From the IMG/VR virus record IMGVR_UViG_3300030106_003582, positions 1 to 24,415 of that record: a stretch of DNA of 24,415 nucleotides. One strand, 5' to 3'. Of the stretch, positions 15,675 through 21,443 are shown one piece after another. The stretch comes from a virus. Each line of letters opens with the position of its first letter. Position 1 is the stretch's first letter. Under the pieces are notes generated by a model. The model did not search any database. It was not told where the DNA came from and worked only from the letters and a program-made list of their open reading frames with translations. The position numbers and the translations under genes were made by a program.

Positions 15675-16994
15675 TCACTCATCGGTGGTATTGGCAGATA
15701 AAGCACGAAGTTCGGCAATATTTTGTGCCAAGACTGCCGCCTTCTTAGCGTAAATCTCGGTAGTGTTGAGTTGTTTATGACCGAGGATTGCTGAAGCGGC
15801 TTCGATTCCATGCTGATCCCGCACTTCCTGACCGACCTTATGACGGAAACTATAAGGACTAAAAAACTCTACGCCTGCTTTTTCGCACGCTCTCTCTAAG
15901 TGCCTATAAAACTTTTCTTTGTCAAACAACTCCGTTCCTCGGATTGTCATATTCTTCCAGAGGCTGTGAAGTGTTTTTTCGTGTTCTTTCGTCTGGTGTC
16001 GCCAATTACGGACGGTAGCTCGCCCGACACCGAGTTTCTTGGCAACTTTGGCATGAGACTGCGATCCGGCAAGTAGCTTGAGCATTTCGGGAGTAAATTT
16101 CTTCTGATGCTTTTCCCAGTCGTTGAAAGCCCGTGCCTCTCGGACAGTAAAGTAGTAGTTATTACCGGCGTCTGGGCGCACGTCCTGTAGCTTTTCGAGT
16201 GCTTCAATACAGATTTCGTTTAGGAATACGCTACGAACGTGGCCTTTGCCAGCCGTTTTATGCTTCTTTGGTACATATTCCCATGTTGCCGTATTGATTT
16301 CCTGCTTATTGAGATTAGTAAGCTCCGATGGACGCATCCCTGTTTGATTAGCGATGATTATCATCGTTCTCAGCACAGGATTAGTCGCTTGGCAGACCTT
16401 TTCAATCTCAAAGTCACCAGGCGTCTTCATTTCACGGGGATCACGGATGCGATCACGGTATTTCTTGACGATCCGGTTATAATGGCTCATCCCGATCTCA
16501 TCAACAAGTCCTCTAGGAAACATTCTGCGGACTTGACCGTACTTAACGAGGTCACGACAACTCGCAATGATTTTACGCACGGTGGTAATATTCCAACGCT
16601 GAGTCTCTGCGGCTTCTTTGCAGATTGCCTCGACGATCTCACAGAAGTTTTGGCCCGTAAAATTAGAAGCATCGGTCGTGGCGTGGGGTGTAAAGAATCC
16701 GGCTACAGTCTGCGTCCAGCCGTAGACGCTTTCAAAGGTCAACCAGTCACGGACAATCTCGCCAACAATGAAGTGGTATTCACCATTACTTTCGACTGGC
16801 TTCTGGCTTTGGATAGCCTGCACGAAATCGGAAAACTTCTGCTTACTTTCCGGTGTGCCGTGCTTGCCGAAATACTTGAACTTCGGCTTCCTCTTTCCTT
16901 CAGCGTTGAAGGTGTCGTAGGAAGTGTAAGCTCTCCCATCCTTCTTCTTTTTGTACTTCAGGTTGACCGGATAACGTACCTTAAACTCACTCAT
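15675..16994 (-). CDS. int: Tyrosine recombinase (phage integrase) with an HTH-like insertion
   Basis: This protein (439 residues from the preferred start) catalyses site-specific integration. Counted from an upstream Met at 17009, the catalytic set is Arg226 (TGMRPSEL), Lys251, Arg389 in PYSFRHKVG (with Tyr where most members have His), His411 in ILGHKQLNTTEIY, and the nucleophile Tyr420. An N-terminal basic region and a SAM-like core-binding domain precede it. Between Lys251 and Arg389 lies an extra segment (about 305-340) resembling a helix-turn-helix: HAKVAKKLGVGRATVRNW. I chose ATG 16994 because GAGGG lies eight bases before it. A plus-strand ORF across it is a shadow. Confidence 0.93.
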   Translation of the reverse strand: MSEFKVRYPVNLKYKKKKDGRAYTSYDTFNAEGKRKPKFKYFGKHGTPESKQKFSDFVQAIQSQKPVESNGEYHFIVGEIVRDWLTFESVYGWTQTVAGFFTPHATTDASNFTGQNFCEIVEAICKEAAETQRWNITTVRKIIASCRDLVKYGQVRRMFPRGLVDEIGMSHYNRIVKKYRDRIRDPREMKTPGDFEIEKVCQATNPVLRTMIIIANQTGMRPSELTNLNKQEINTATWEYVPKKHKTAGKGHVRSVFLNEICIEALEKLQDVRPDAGNNYYFTVREARAFNDWEKHQKKFTPEMLKLLAGSQSHAKVAKKLGVGRATVRNWRHQTKEHEKTLHSLWKNMTIRGTELFDKEKFYRHLERACEKAGVEFFSPYSFRHKVGQEVRDQHGIEAASAILGHKQLNTTEIYAKKAAVLAQNIAELRALSANTTDE

Positions 16995-17089
16995 TTCACG
17001 CGCCCTCATAGTAAAATGTTGTCAGATTGTTGTCATTTGGGCTTATTTCGGCGTCTTTTTACCGAATCCAAATAACTCCATAAAACACT

Positions 17090-17118
17090 ATTATACTATA
17101 AAACAAGGCATTTGTGAA
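17090..17118 (-). promoter_or_regulatory. Candidate integrase promoter
   Basis: On the minus strand TTCACA (17118-17113) and TATAAT (17095-17090) are separated by 17 bases, a near-consensus sigma70-type promoter reading into the integrase gene. The leader of about 85-90 bases crosses the two left TGTTGTCA repeats, so integrase binding there could repress its own gene. Confidence 0.6.
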
Positions 17119-17219
17119 GACCACCCAGAATCAAGTGGTATTATCGAACACTCTTTCTCCTAAAATGGGCGTGTTGGATAGTACCGTTTTTAAGAAATGG
17201 CCTAAGACCCCTTGTTTTA
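17099..17219. repeat. Widely spaced inverted repeat TAAAACAAGG / CCTTGTTTTA
   Basis: TAAAACAAGG at 17099-17108 is repeated inverted at 17210-17219, 101 bases apart. With neighbouring bases, 13 of 14 positions agree (ACT.TAAAACAAGG). The left copy lies in the spacer of the candidate integrase promoter, so the pair could be operator sites bridged by a looping repressor. Core-type recombinase sites are less likely given the spacing. Confidence 0.5.
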
Positions 17220-17325
17220 CAGTCTTAAACTACTATTTATATCGTCATCGAAAATGGCTGATATGACAACTTATGACAACTTATGACATAATTTGTTGTC
17301 ATTTGTTGTCACTTTGTTTTGAAAG

Positions 17326-17406
17326 TACCGGAGAGAGGACTCGAACCTCCACGCCTTGCGGCAACAGTTCCTAAGACTGCCGTGTCTGCCATTCCACCAC
17401 TCCGGC
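17326..17406 (-). tRNA. tRNA-Leu (anticodon UAG)
   Basis: An 81-base class II tRNA folds from the minus strand. The acceptor stem is GCCGGAG/CTCCGGT with a G-U first pair, there is a D arm, and the anticodon loop CTTAGGA gives UAG, reading CUA/CUN leucine codons. The variable arm has stem GCC-GCAA-GGC, the T loop is TTCGAGT, and the discriminator base is A. CCA is not encoded (the next bases are CTT). It begins 5 bases after the 75-residue ORF, so both are probably on one transcript. Phage genes lie on both sides, so this is a phage-borne gene rather than a host boundary. Confidence 0.92.
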
Positions 17407-17411
17407 TTTAT

Positions 17412-17639
17412 TTACTCCAACATTTCATCCAGAGTTGCTCTATCGGCATCGCCGATGAACAGTGCGATCTTATGAAGTGCCTGCGACAGCCCGACGCCGT
17501 AATTAATGGACACCGACTCGATTTCTCGATCTTCTAAAAACTTAGCAACCCGCTCAAGTTCTGCCGCCTGGCGATTGATCCGCTTGGCAACTTCTATCAG
17601 GTCATCTCGTTTGTATTGTTTAGTTGATAATTTCGGCAT
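17412..17639 (-). CDS. Small helical protein cotranscribed with the tRNA
   Basis: The 75-residue protein starts MPKLSTKQYKRDDLIEVAKR and is predicted to be two helices with a short strand pair (IESVSINYGVGLSQ) between. It has no membrane segment or recognised motif. It is transcribed leftward from the divergent control region, ahead of the tRNA gene and the integrase region. By position it may be a lysogeny-region regulator, but it lacks a clear helix-turn-helix. I do not recognise a family. Confidence 0.55.
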   Translation of the reverse strand: MPKLSTKQYKRDDLIEVAKRINRQAAELERVAKFLEDREIESVSINYGVGLSQALHKIALFIGDADRATLDEMLE

Positions 17640-17697
17640 CAGTCTATCACGACCTATAAAGGGCTATTGATAAGTAAAGTCTACCGGCGAAGTAAAC

Positions 17698-17746
17698 ATT
17701 ATATAAGTATACGTACCCATACTTTTTGATAATTCTTGTCAGAATT
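17698..17746. promoter_or_regulatory. Divergent control region with two operator-like inverted repeats
   Basis: Between the leftward 75-residue gene and the rightward early genes lie a perfect minus-strand -10 TATAAT (17703-17698) with no good -35, an inverted repeat AAGTAT (17705-17710) / ATACTT (17719-17724) just upstream of it, and a second inverted repeat AATTCT TGTC AGAATT (17731-17746). The two palindromes are likely binding sites for a regulator controlling the divergent transcripts. No clean rightward sigma70 promoter is visible; TTGATT-16-TACAAC (17760-17787) is the best weak match. Confidence 0.5.
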
Positions 17747-17829
17747 GTCTGAAAAAGTGTTGATTCCTCTAGATGATCAGCTACAACAGAAATCCACATG
17801 GCAACAAATAAAACCAAGTGGAATTATAC

Positions 17830-18120
17830 ATGGACGGTATTAAGCTCACGGATGAGCTTCTCACAATCAGAGAAGCGGCTAACCTTTTGAAGGTTAGCGA
17901 GCGTACAATTCGCCGGTGGGTAGCCTCTGGCCGACTAGATTACACGAAAGTCGGCCAACGAGTCTATACCACTATTCAAAAGCTCGAATCTCTTTCAGAG
18001 CGTCCTAAACGTATTTCTGCTGAACAACAACAGGCTCTTGACGAGCTTAATCAAATGTTAGGAGGGACGCATGGACTTGTTCACACAACCGCACGTTTTG
18101 GCTCGGAATTCCGATCCTGA
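17830..18120 (+). CDS. Excisionase-like helix-turn-helix protein
   Basis: The protein of about 96 residues has the compact MerR/excisionase-type DNA-binding pattern: LLTIREAANLLKVSERTIRR, then WVASGRLDYTKVGQRVY, with a basic C-terminal tail. Proteins of this kind direct excision by binding near attP or act as early regulators. It is the first rightward gene, near the integrase and attachment-like repeats, which fits a directionality factor. I prefer ATG 17830 over the GTG at 17818. Its last 50 bases overlap the next gene. Confidence 0.75.
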   Translation: MDGIKLTDELLTIREAANLLKVSERTIRRWVASGRLDYTKVGQRVYTTIQKLESLSERPKRISAEQQQALDELNQMLGGTHGLVHTTARFGSEFRS

Positions 18121-18385
18121 AACGTCTTTAATTGCCGCCAGAGAAATGGCAGCGACTGGTCAGCTTGGAAACATGGAGCTTACAGCACTGAACCTAGTGC
18201 TAAACAATCCTGGTTGGACTTCTGCCGAGCTAGAGAAACGACACGGATTTGAACGGGGGCAAATCGGCAAACGACTTTCAACGCTTGTTAATAACGGGCG
18301 TGTGATACGGGGCGACAAACGCCGGTGTGAAATCACCGGAAAACTTGCTTTTACTCACTACACGAAACCGCATAAACCCAGATAG
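18071..18385 (+). CDS. Winged-helix DNA-binding phage protein
   Basis: The 104-residue protein begins MDLFTQPHVLARNSDPETS and has a winged-helix pattern: a helix ELTALNLVLNNPGWTSAELEK, a recognition helix FERGQIGKRLSTLVNNG, and a wing RVIRGDKRRCEITGK. Small phage proteins with the NSDPETS start and this arrangement are common in early regions, usually of unknown function. A consensus AGGAGG lies five bases before the ATG, so it should be well translated despite overlapping the preceding gene. Confidence 0.75.
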   Translation: MDLFTQPHVLARNSDPETSLIAAREMAATGQLGNMELTALNLVLNNPGWTSAELEKRHGFERGQIGKRLSTLVNNGRVIRGDKRRCEITGKLAFTHYTKPHKPR

Positions 18386-18393
18386 GAGAGGTC

Positions 18394-18612
18394 ATGCTAC
18401 AGAAGTTCTTTCAAACAAAAGAAGAGGCGTCCGCTTATGCCGAGGAAATTAACGCTTACGCAGTCAGCAAGATAGGCGACCGGTGGCGTGTTAGCTGGAT
18501 TGGGGCTGTTGATCCGAACGCTCCAGCCGACGCACCTAAAGCCAAAGCTAAACCTAAACGCAAACCCAAAAAGAAAGAAGAAGAAGTAAAAACCGACGAT
18601 GAGCAGTCTTAA
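18394..18612 (+). CDS. Small protein with basic-acidic tail, unknown function
   Basis: The 72-residue protein has an N-terminal region of about 45 residues (MLQKFFQTKEEASAYAEEIN, then SKIGDRWRVSWIG), perhaps a small alpha/beta fold. It ends in a repetitive tail of alternating K, P and A followed by E and D residues. AGGAGAGG lies just upstream. The charged tail suggests nucleic-acid or protein contact. No family is recognised. Its end overlaps the next gene by 14 bases. Confidence 0.6.
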   Translation: MLQKFFQTKEEASAYAEEINAYAVSKIGDRWRVSWIGAVDPNAPADAPKAKAKPKRKPKKKEEEVKTDDEQS

Positions 18613-18808
18613 TAACATTTGTGATTTAGTTCCCTTGCGTGACCTGCGGCTTCCCACAAACCCGTCACTTCAAACGATTAATACGTGGTGGCGTGATGGC
18701 GTCAATGGCGTGTTTCTCAAAACCTACAAGCTCGGTGGCGTCCGCTGCACCACGCATGAGGACTTAATTTCGTTTGTTCAACAGATCGGGGAGGACTCGG
18801 CAGAATGA
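18599..18808 (+). CDS. DUF1580-like small DNA-binding protein
   Basis: The 69-residue protein shows the DUF1580 pattern as I remember it: a short start, then PLRDLRLPTNPSLQTINTWW, a GVNGVFLKTYKLGGVRCTT segment and a helix HEDLISFVQQI. The layout is that of a shortened MerR/excisionase-type domain (helix, Trp, wing). DUF1580 is known mainly from planctomycetes, so this gene is one of the better hints to the host. It overlaps both neighbours. A regulatory or DNA-architectural role is likely but unproven. Confidence 0.7.
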   Translation: MSSLNNICDLVPLRDLRLPTNPSLQTINTWWRDGVNGVFLKTYKLGGVRCTTHEDLISFVQQIGEDSAE

Positions 18809-19068
18809 GCGATCCTGTTTCTCAACCCTCGCATTACCAGAATGATGGCGACAGCCTTGAATGTTTTCCGGCATTTGTGGCTATGCGGGGTCGGGAAGCG
18901 GGACTAACAGCGGCGTTATTTAACGTCCACAAATACTGCTACCGTTTCGACAAGAAACATAACGAACTGGGGCAACAGATTGAAGACCTAGAAAAAGCCA
19001 AACAATACCTCAGTTTCGCAATCGAATTGTTGTCCGATGCAGAATCCCGAAGAACTAAAGAACTTTGA
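18805..19068 (+). CDS. DUF3310-family phage protein
   Basis: The 87-residue protein matches the DUF3310 pattern: an N-terminal QPSHYQNDGDSLECFPAFVA, a central helix in which GLTAALFNVHKYCYRFDKK parallels the usual G.AIKYL.R...K, and a C-terminal helix DLEKAKQYLSFAIELL. The family is widespread in phages and sometimes fused to nucleotide-metabolism proteins, but its biochemical role is not established. It starts within the end of the DUF1580 gene and overlaps the next gene by 32 bases. Confidence 0.8.
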   Translation: MSDPVSQPSHYQNDGDSLECFPAFVAMRGREAGLTAALFNVHKYCYRFDKKHNELGQQIEDLEKAKQYLSFAIELLSDAESRRTKEL

Positions 19069-19237
19069 AATCACGTACTTTCGTCGAGATTATCACATTC
19101 GGCTGTTCCACGTACTGCACAACGGATCGCACAAGCAATACAGGCTGATAGCAGTTTTCCCCGCAAAAAGCGCGGAGGACATGGATGCGATTTCAGCAAT
19201 TAAACAATACCTGATTTACTTTCGTTTTGAGGCGTAA
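19037..19237 (+). CDS. Small hypothetical phage protein
   Basis: The 66-residue protein is predicted alpha/beta, with strand-like segments FEITYFRRDYHIRLFHVL and YRLIAVFPAKSAEDM and a C-terminal helix. It overlaps the DUF3310 gene by 32 bases and ends exactly where the next gene begins (TAA then ATG). Conserved gene packing supports it as real. No family is recognised. Confidence 0.5.
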   Translation: MQNPEELKNFEITYFRRDYHIRLFHVLHNGSHKQYRLIAVFPAKSAEDMDAISAIKQYLIYFRFEA

Positions 19238-19453
19238 ATGACTGTTCGAGGATGGAACAACCCACTTGCTAAACCTGCCGCTAAATGGCGATGTCCTCGC
19301 TGTGGAGGGCTTTGCAAAACAAAAGGATGTTTAGCCTGCTGGACTCGCTTAAACCCAGAGAGAATACATGCAAGCGATTTATCGGCAACGCAAAAGCGTG
19401 AATTATTGTGGGAGCTAAACGATGTTATGCGGAGAAACGGATGCACATCCTAA
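19238..19453 (+). CDS. Small zinc-ribbon protein
   Basis: The 71-residue protein has the Cys set CPRCGGLCKTKGCLAC (C19, C22, C26, C31, C34), suggesting one zinc-binding ribbon. A helical region with RKRELLWELNDVMRR-like charge distribution follows. The ATG follows directly on the upstream stop. Small zinc-ribbon proteins of this kind are common in phage early operons and may bind nucleic acid or host polymerase; no specific role can be assigned. It overlaps the next gene by 13 bases. Confidence 0.6.
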   Translation: MTVRGWNNPLAKPAAKWRCPRCGGLCKTKGCLACWTRLNPERIHASDLSATQKRELLWELNDVMRRNGCTS

Positions 19454-19719
19454 ACGGTGACGACCTGGAAATTGATTTTCCACCAACGAGCCTGTTGTGG
19501 GAGAGCTTCTCTAGAGGGAAAGCAGTTCACAAACTAGGCGTAAAGAACATGGGCGTCGGTGATAGATGGCTAACGAACATGGAAATGCACGACTTAACGA
19601 CGTATCTCAAGCGAGTTAATCGCTTCAAAAATACAACAAAAAACTGGATTCGAGAGTTTGAATATTTTTTAACAATTGTGGAGGGCGCACATGGCCGACG
19701 ACAGAACGCTGGAGTTTAA
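19441..19719 (+). CDS. Small hypothetical protein upstream of recT
   Basis: The protein of about 92 residues begins MHILNGDDLEIDFPPTSLLW and is mixed alpha/beta, with a basic middle (YLKRVNRFKNTTKNWIREFE). I chose ATG 19441 rather than 19408 because GGAG lies about six bases before it. Its end overlaps the start of the recT gene by 29 bases, so the two are probably coupled. The segment GVGDRWLTNMEMHDLTTYLK is not diagnostic of a family I know. Confidence 0.5.
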   Translation: MHILNGDDLEIDFPPTSLLWESFSRGKAVHKLGVKNMGVGDRWLTNMEMHDLTTYLKRVNRFKNTTKNWIREFEYFLTIVEGAHGRRQNAGV

Positions 19720-20467
19720 TCTGGCTACGATTGAATCGAAATTAACTGAAACACAGGACAGATGGCAGAGGCTTTTCCCACCGTCGTTACAAACAACCGA
19801 ACATTCGGAATACATTAAGGGGCTTTTGATAAGTCTCTTCAAAGAATCGCCCGACCTTCTAAATTGTCGCCCCGAAAGTATCTGGCGTGCAATCGCAAGC
19901 ATTGTAAAACTCGGTCTAAAGCCGGACGGCATGATGGGTGAGTGTTACTTGATCCGTTACGGGCAGGAAGCCAAATTACAAATCGGCTATAAGGGATTGG
20001 TAGAGCTTGCCAGGCGAAGTGGTGAAATATCTAAGATTGTCACCTACGTAGTCCGAGAGGGCGATGAATTCGAGTATTCAACCGGTATTGAATCTTACGA
20101 GAGGCACAAACCGTGTGATTCAGCAAACCGTTCGGAGCAACCCATTACTCACGCCGTCGCCGCTATCAAGCTAACAAACGGTGAAATCAATCTGCAAGTT
20201 ATGGATTGGTCTGCTTTAGAGCGTCATAAAACGCAATACAGCAAAGGCGCAAACAGCAAACACAGCCCGTGGAACACCGCTGAAGAACAAATGTGCAAAA
20301 AGACTGCTTTAAGTGGGCTTCTAAGAAGCGGCTGTGTCCCAATTCAAACAGACGTTGAAATCGACATGAAACAATCTAACCCAGTTGTTTCCAATGTTGA
20401 GTTCGAGGAATTAGTAGACAACTACTCCGAATCTCCTGCGTCAGGGGGTGAATTGGCTTCGGCCTAA
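19691..20467 (+). CDS. recT: RecT-family single-strand annealing protein
   Basis: The 258-residue protein belongs to the RecT/Redbeta-type annealing proteins, which coat single-stranded DNA and anneal complementary strands during phage recombination and replication. Diagnostic parts are GLKPDGMMGECYLIRYG, then KLQIGYKGLVELARRSGEI, VVREGDEFEY, ALERHKTQYSKG and SPWNTAEEQMCKKTALSGLL. Start ATG 19691 has GGAGG six bases upstream. The usual partner exonuclease (YqaJ or RecE) is not next to it in this window. A strong hairpin follows the gene. Confidence 0.93.
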   Translation: MADDRTLEFNLATIESKLTETQDRWQRLFPPSLQTTEHSEYIKGLLISLFKESPDLLNCRPESIWRAIASIVKLGLKPDGMMGECYLIRYGQEAKLQIGYKGLVELARRSGEISKIVTYVVREGDEFEYSTGIESYERHKPCDSANRSEQPITHAVAAIKLTNGEINLQVMDWSALERHKTQYSKGANSKHSPWNTAEEQMCKKTALSGLLRSGCVPIQTDVEIDMKQSNPVVSNVEFEELVDNYSESPASGGELASA

Positions 20468-20490
20468 CCCACCGTTCACCCCTCTCTCGC

Positions 20491-20531
20491 TGCCGGTCGG
20501 GATGCCCTCCGAAAGTCCCGACCGGCATTTT
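20491..20531 (+). terminator. Strong hairpin with short U-tract after recT
   Basis: A perfect 12-base stem TGCCGGTCGGGA (20491-20502) / TCCCGACCGGCA (20516-20527) with a 13-base loop is followed by TTTT. It fills most of the gap between recT and the replication gene. It looks like an intrinsic terminator or attenuator, possibly an antitermination-controlled site, although the U-tract is short. Confidence 0.7.
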
Positions 20532-20543
20532 CAAGGAAGAACA

Positions 20544-21443
20544 ATGTTACACGACGGATTCATACACGCTAAAACGGTTGATCTCCAGCGAATACTTGGA
20601 CTAAACAAGTATGAGGCTGTTGGCATCTTAGAGTGCATATGGCACTTTGCCGCCGTAAACGCCTGTGATGGTGGTATAGGACGCCACAGCAATGGCTTAA
20701 TCGCCTATTGGATCGGGTATCTTGGCGACGCCGACAAATTAATCTCTGGATTGGTAGAGGCTGGCTTCTTAGACGTATGCGACGAAAGCCGACTACAGGT
20801 ACACGACTGGTTCGATCACGCACCTAAATACATCAAAGACCGTTACCGTCAACGCAAAGCACGCAAGTCACAAGTTGTCACACCTGTGTCACACGATGTC
20901 ACACCCGTGTCACAACCTGTCACACCTGAGTCACAACCTGTAGAGCTTAGTAAAGTAAAGGCAAGTAAAGACAAGCACAGAGATATTACGATTGAAAATC
21001 GTGATCTCTCTGTTTTAGTTGAAAAATGGAACAAAGCACCGCAGGTTGCTAAATGCCGAACTCTATCGGCTGGCCGCAAAGAAGTCATCTGGAATTACAT
21101 TAACACTGACCCGAACTGGCTTAGTGACGCTTTAGAAGCGATAGACAAGTTTCCTCTTCAATGCTGGAAGAATCGTTCGTACAAACCGAACTTCGACTGG
21201 TTTTTGCGAGAAGGCACAATCATACAAATTCTGGAAGACCAACATGACTGGGGCGACAACTACACACCACCACCTAAGCCACGAAAAGAGCTAACTGAGG
21301 CTCAGAAAAAAGAAAAAGCTATTTCTGACGACTTGTACAGTCGGCTAAAAGAATATCAGCGAAAAGGGGAGGGGTTGTCTGATGCGGCCTCTGCACTTCG
21401 TGACCAGATTGCACAAATGGAGAACACCACATGCAATTCATAG
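20544..21443 (+). CDS. Phage replication initiator, lambda O-like organisation
   Basis: The 299-residue protein begins MLHDGFIHAKTVDLQRILGL, a winged-helix-like replisome-organiser N-terminus: KYEAVGILECIWHFA, then IAYWIGYLGDADKLISGLVEAGFLDV and VHDWFDHAPKY. A linker of about 26 residues (SQVVTPVSHDVTPVSQPV and so on) is encoded by phased DNA repeats. The C-terminal part (about 145-250) carries WNKAPQVAKCRTLSAGRKE and a FDWFLREGTI segment resembling replication proteins. A charged tail follows. I chose ATG 20544 (AAGGA six bases upstream). The protein probably binds the repeats in its own gene and loads the host helicase. Confidence 0.8.
   Translation: MLHDGFIHAKTVDLQRILGLNKYEAVGILECIWHFAAVNACDGGIGRHSNGLIAYWIGYLGDADKLISGLVEAGFLDVCDESRLQVHDWFDHAPKYIKDRYRQRKARKSQVVTPVSHDVTPVSQPVTPESQPVELSKVKASKDKHRDITIENRDLSVLVEKWNKAPQVAKCRTLSAGRKEVIWNYINTDPNWLSDALEAIDKFPLQCWKNRSYKPNFDWFLREGTIIQILEDQHDWGDNYTPPPKPRKELTEAQKKEKAISDDLYSRLKEYQRKGEGLSDAASALRDQIAQMENTTCNS
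20867..20935. repeat. Helically phased iteron array, candidate replication origin
   Basis: GTCACA occurs seven times, starting at 20867, 20877, 20888, 20898, 20909, 20919 and 20930, so the spacing alternates 10 and 11 bases (two per 21-base unit). The full core is often TGTCACAC. The array encodes the linker of the replication initiator. One helical turn per copy places all copies on one DNA face, as expected of initiator-binding iterons. Confidence 0.7.
20979..21009. repeat. Imperfect palindrome downstream of the iterons
   Basis: AGAGAT (20979-20984) pairs with ATCTCT (21004-21009) and ACGATT (20988-20993) with AATCGT (20997-21002), leaving a three-base loop and a small asymmetric internal bulge. 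It lies about 45 bases after the iterons, beyond a purine-rich stretch with repeated GTAAAG. An inverted repeat in this place is also found in the lambda origin. Confidence 0.5.

Larger units (their letters stand above)
17017..17311. repeat. Phased TGTTGTCA repeats, attP-like arm-site array
   Basis: TGTTGTCA occurs at 17017-17024 and 17028-17035, 11 bases apart, just before the integrase gene. A second cluster at 17263-17311 holds ATGACAAC at 17263 and 17273, a variant ATGACATA at 17283, then TGTTGTCA at 17294 and 17304 in the opposite orientation, all on a 10-base period. The two clusters flank about 230 noncoding bases. This arrangement resembles the arm-type binding sites on the two sides of a phage attP core. 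The right cluster is also an imperfect palindrome. The 300-base stretch holds no gene. Confidence 0.6.

Noticed and set aside
15661-15679. Inverted repeat AGTGAC/GTCACT at the integrase stop, considered as a terminator
   Set aside because: The stem is only six bases and has no T-run on either strand after it.
16239-17075. Plus-strand ORF of 278 residues opposite the integrase
   Set aside because: It is antisense to a well-supported integrase and lacks motifs or a ribosome binding site.
17326-17406. tRNA-Leu as the boundary between prophage and host DNA
   Set aside because: Phage genes lie on both sides (integrase and structural genes on the left; regulators, RecT and replication genes on the right), so the tRNA is internal to the phage sequence.
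20867-20935. Short regular repeats considered as a CRISPR array
   Set aside because: The units are 21 bases without spacers and are part of an open reading frame; they behave as iterons.
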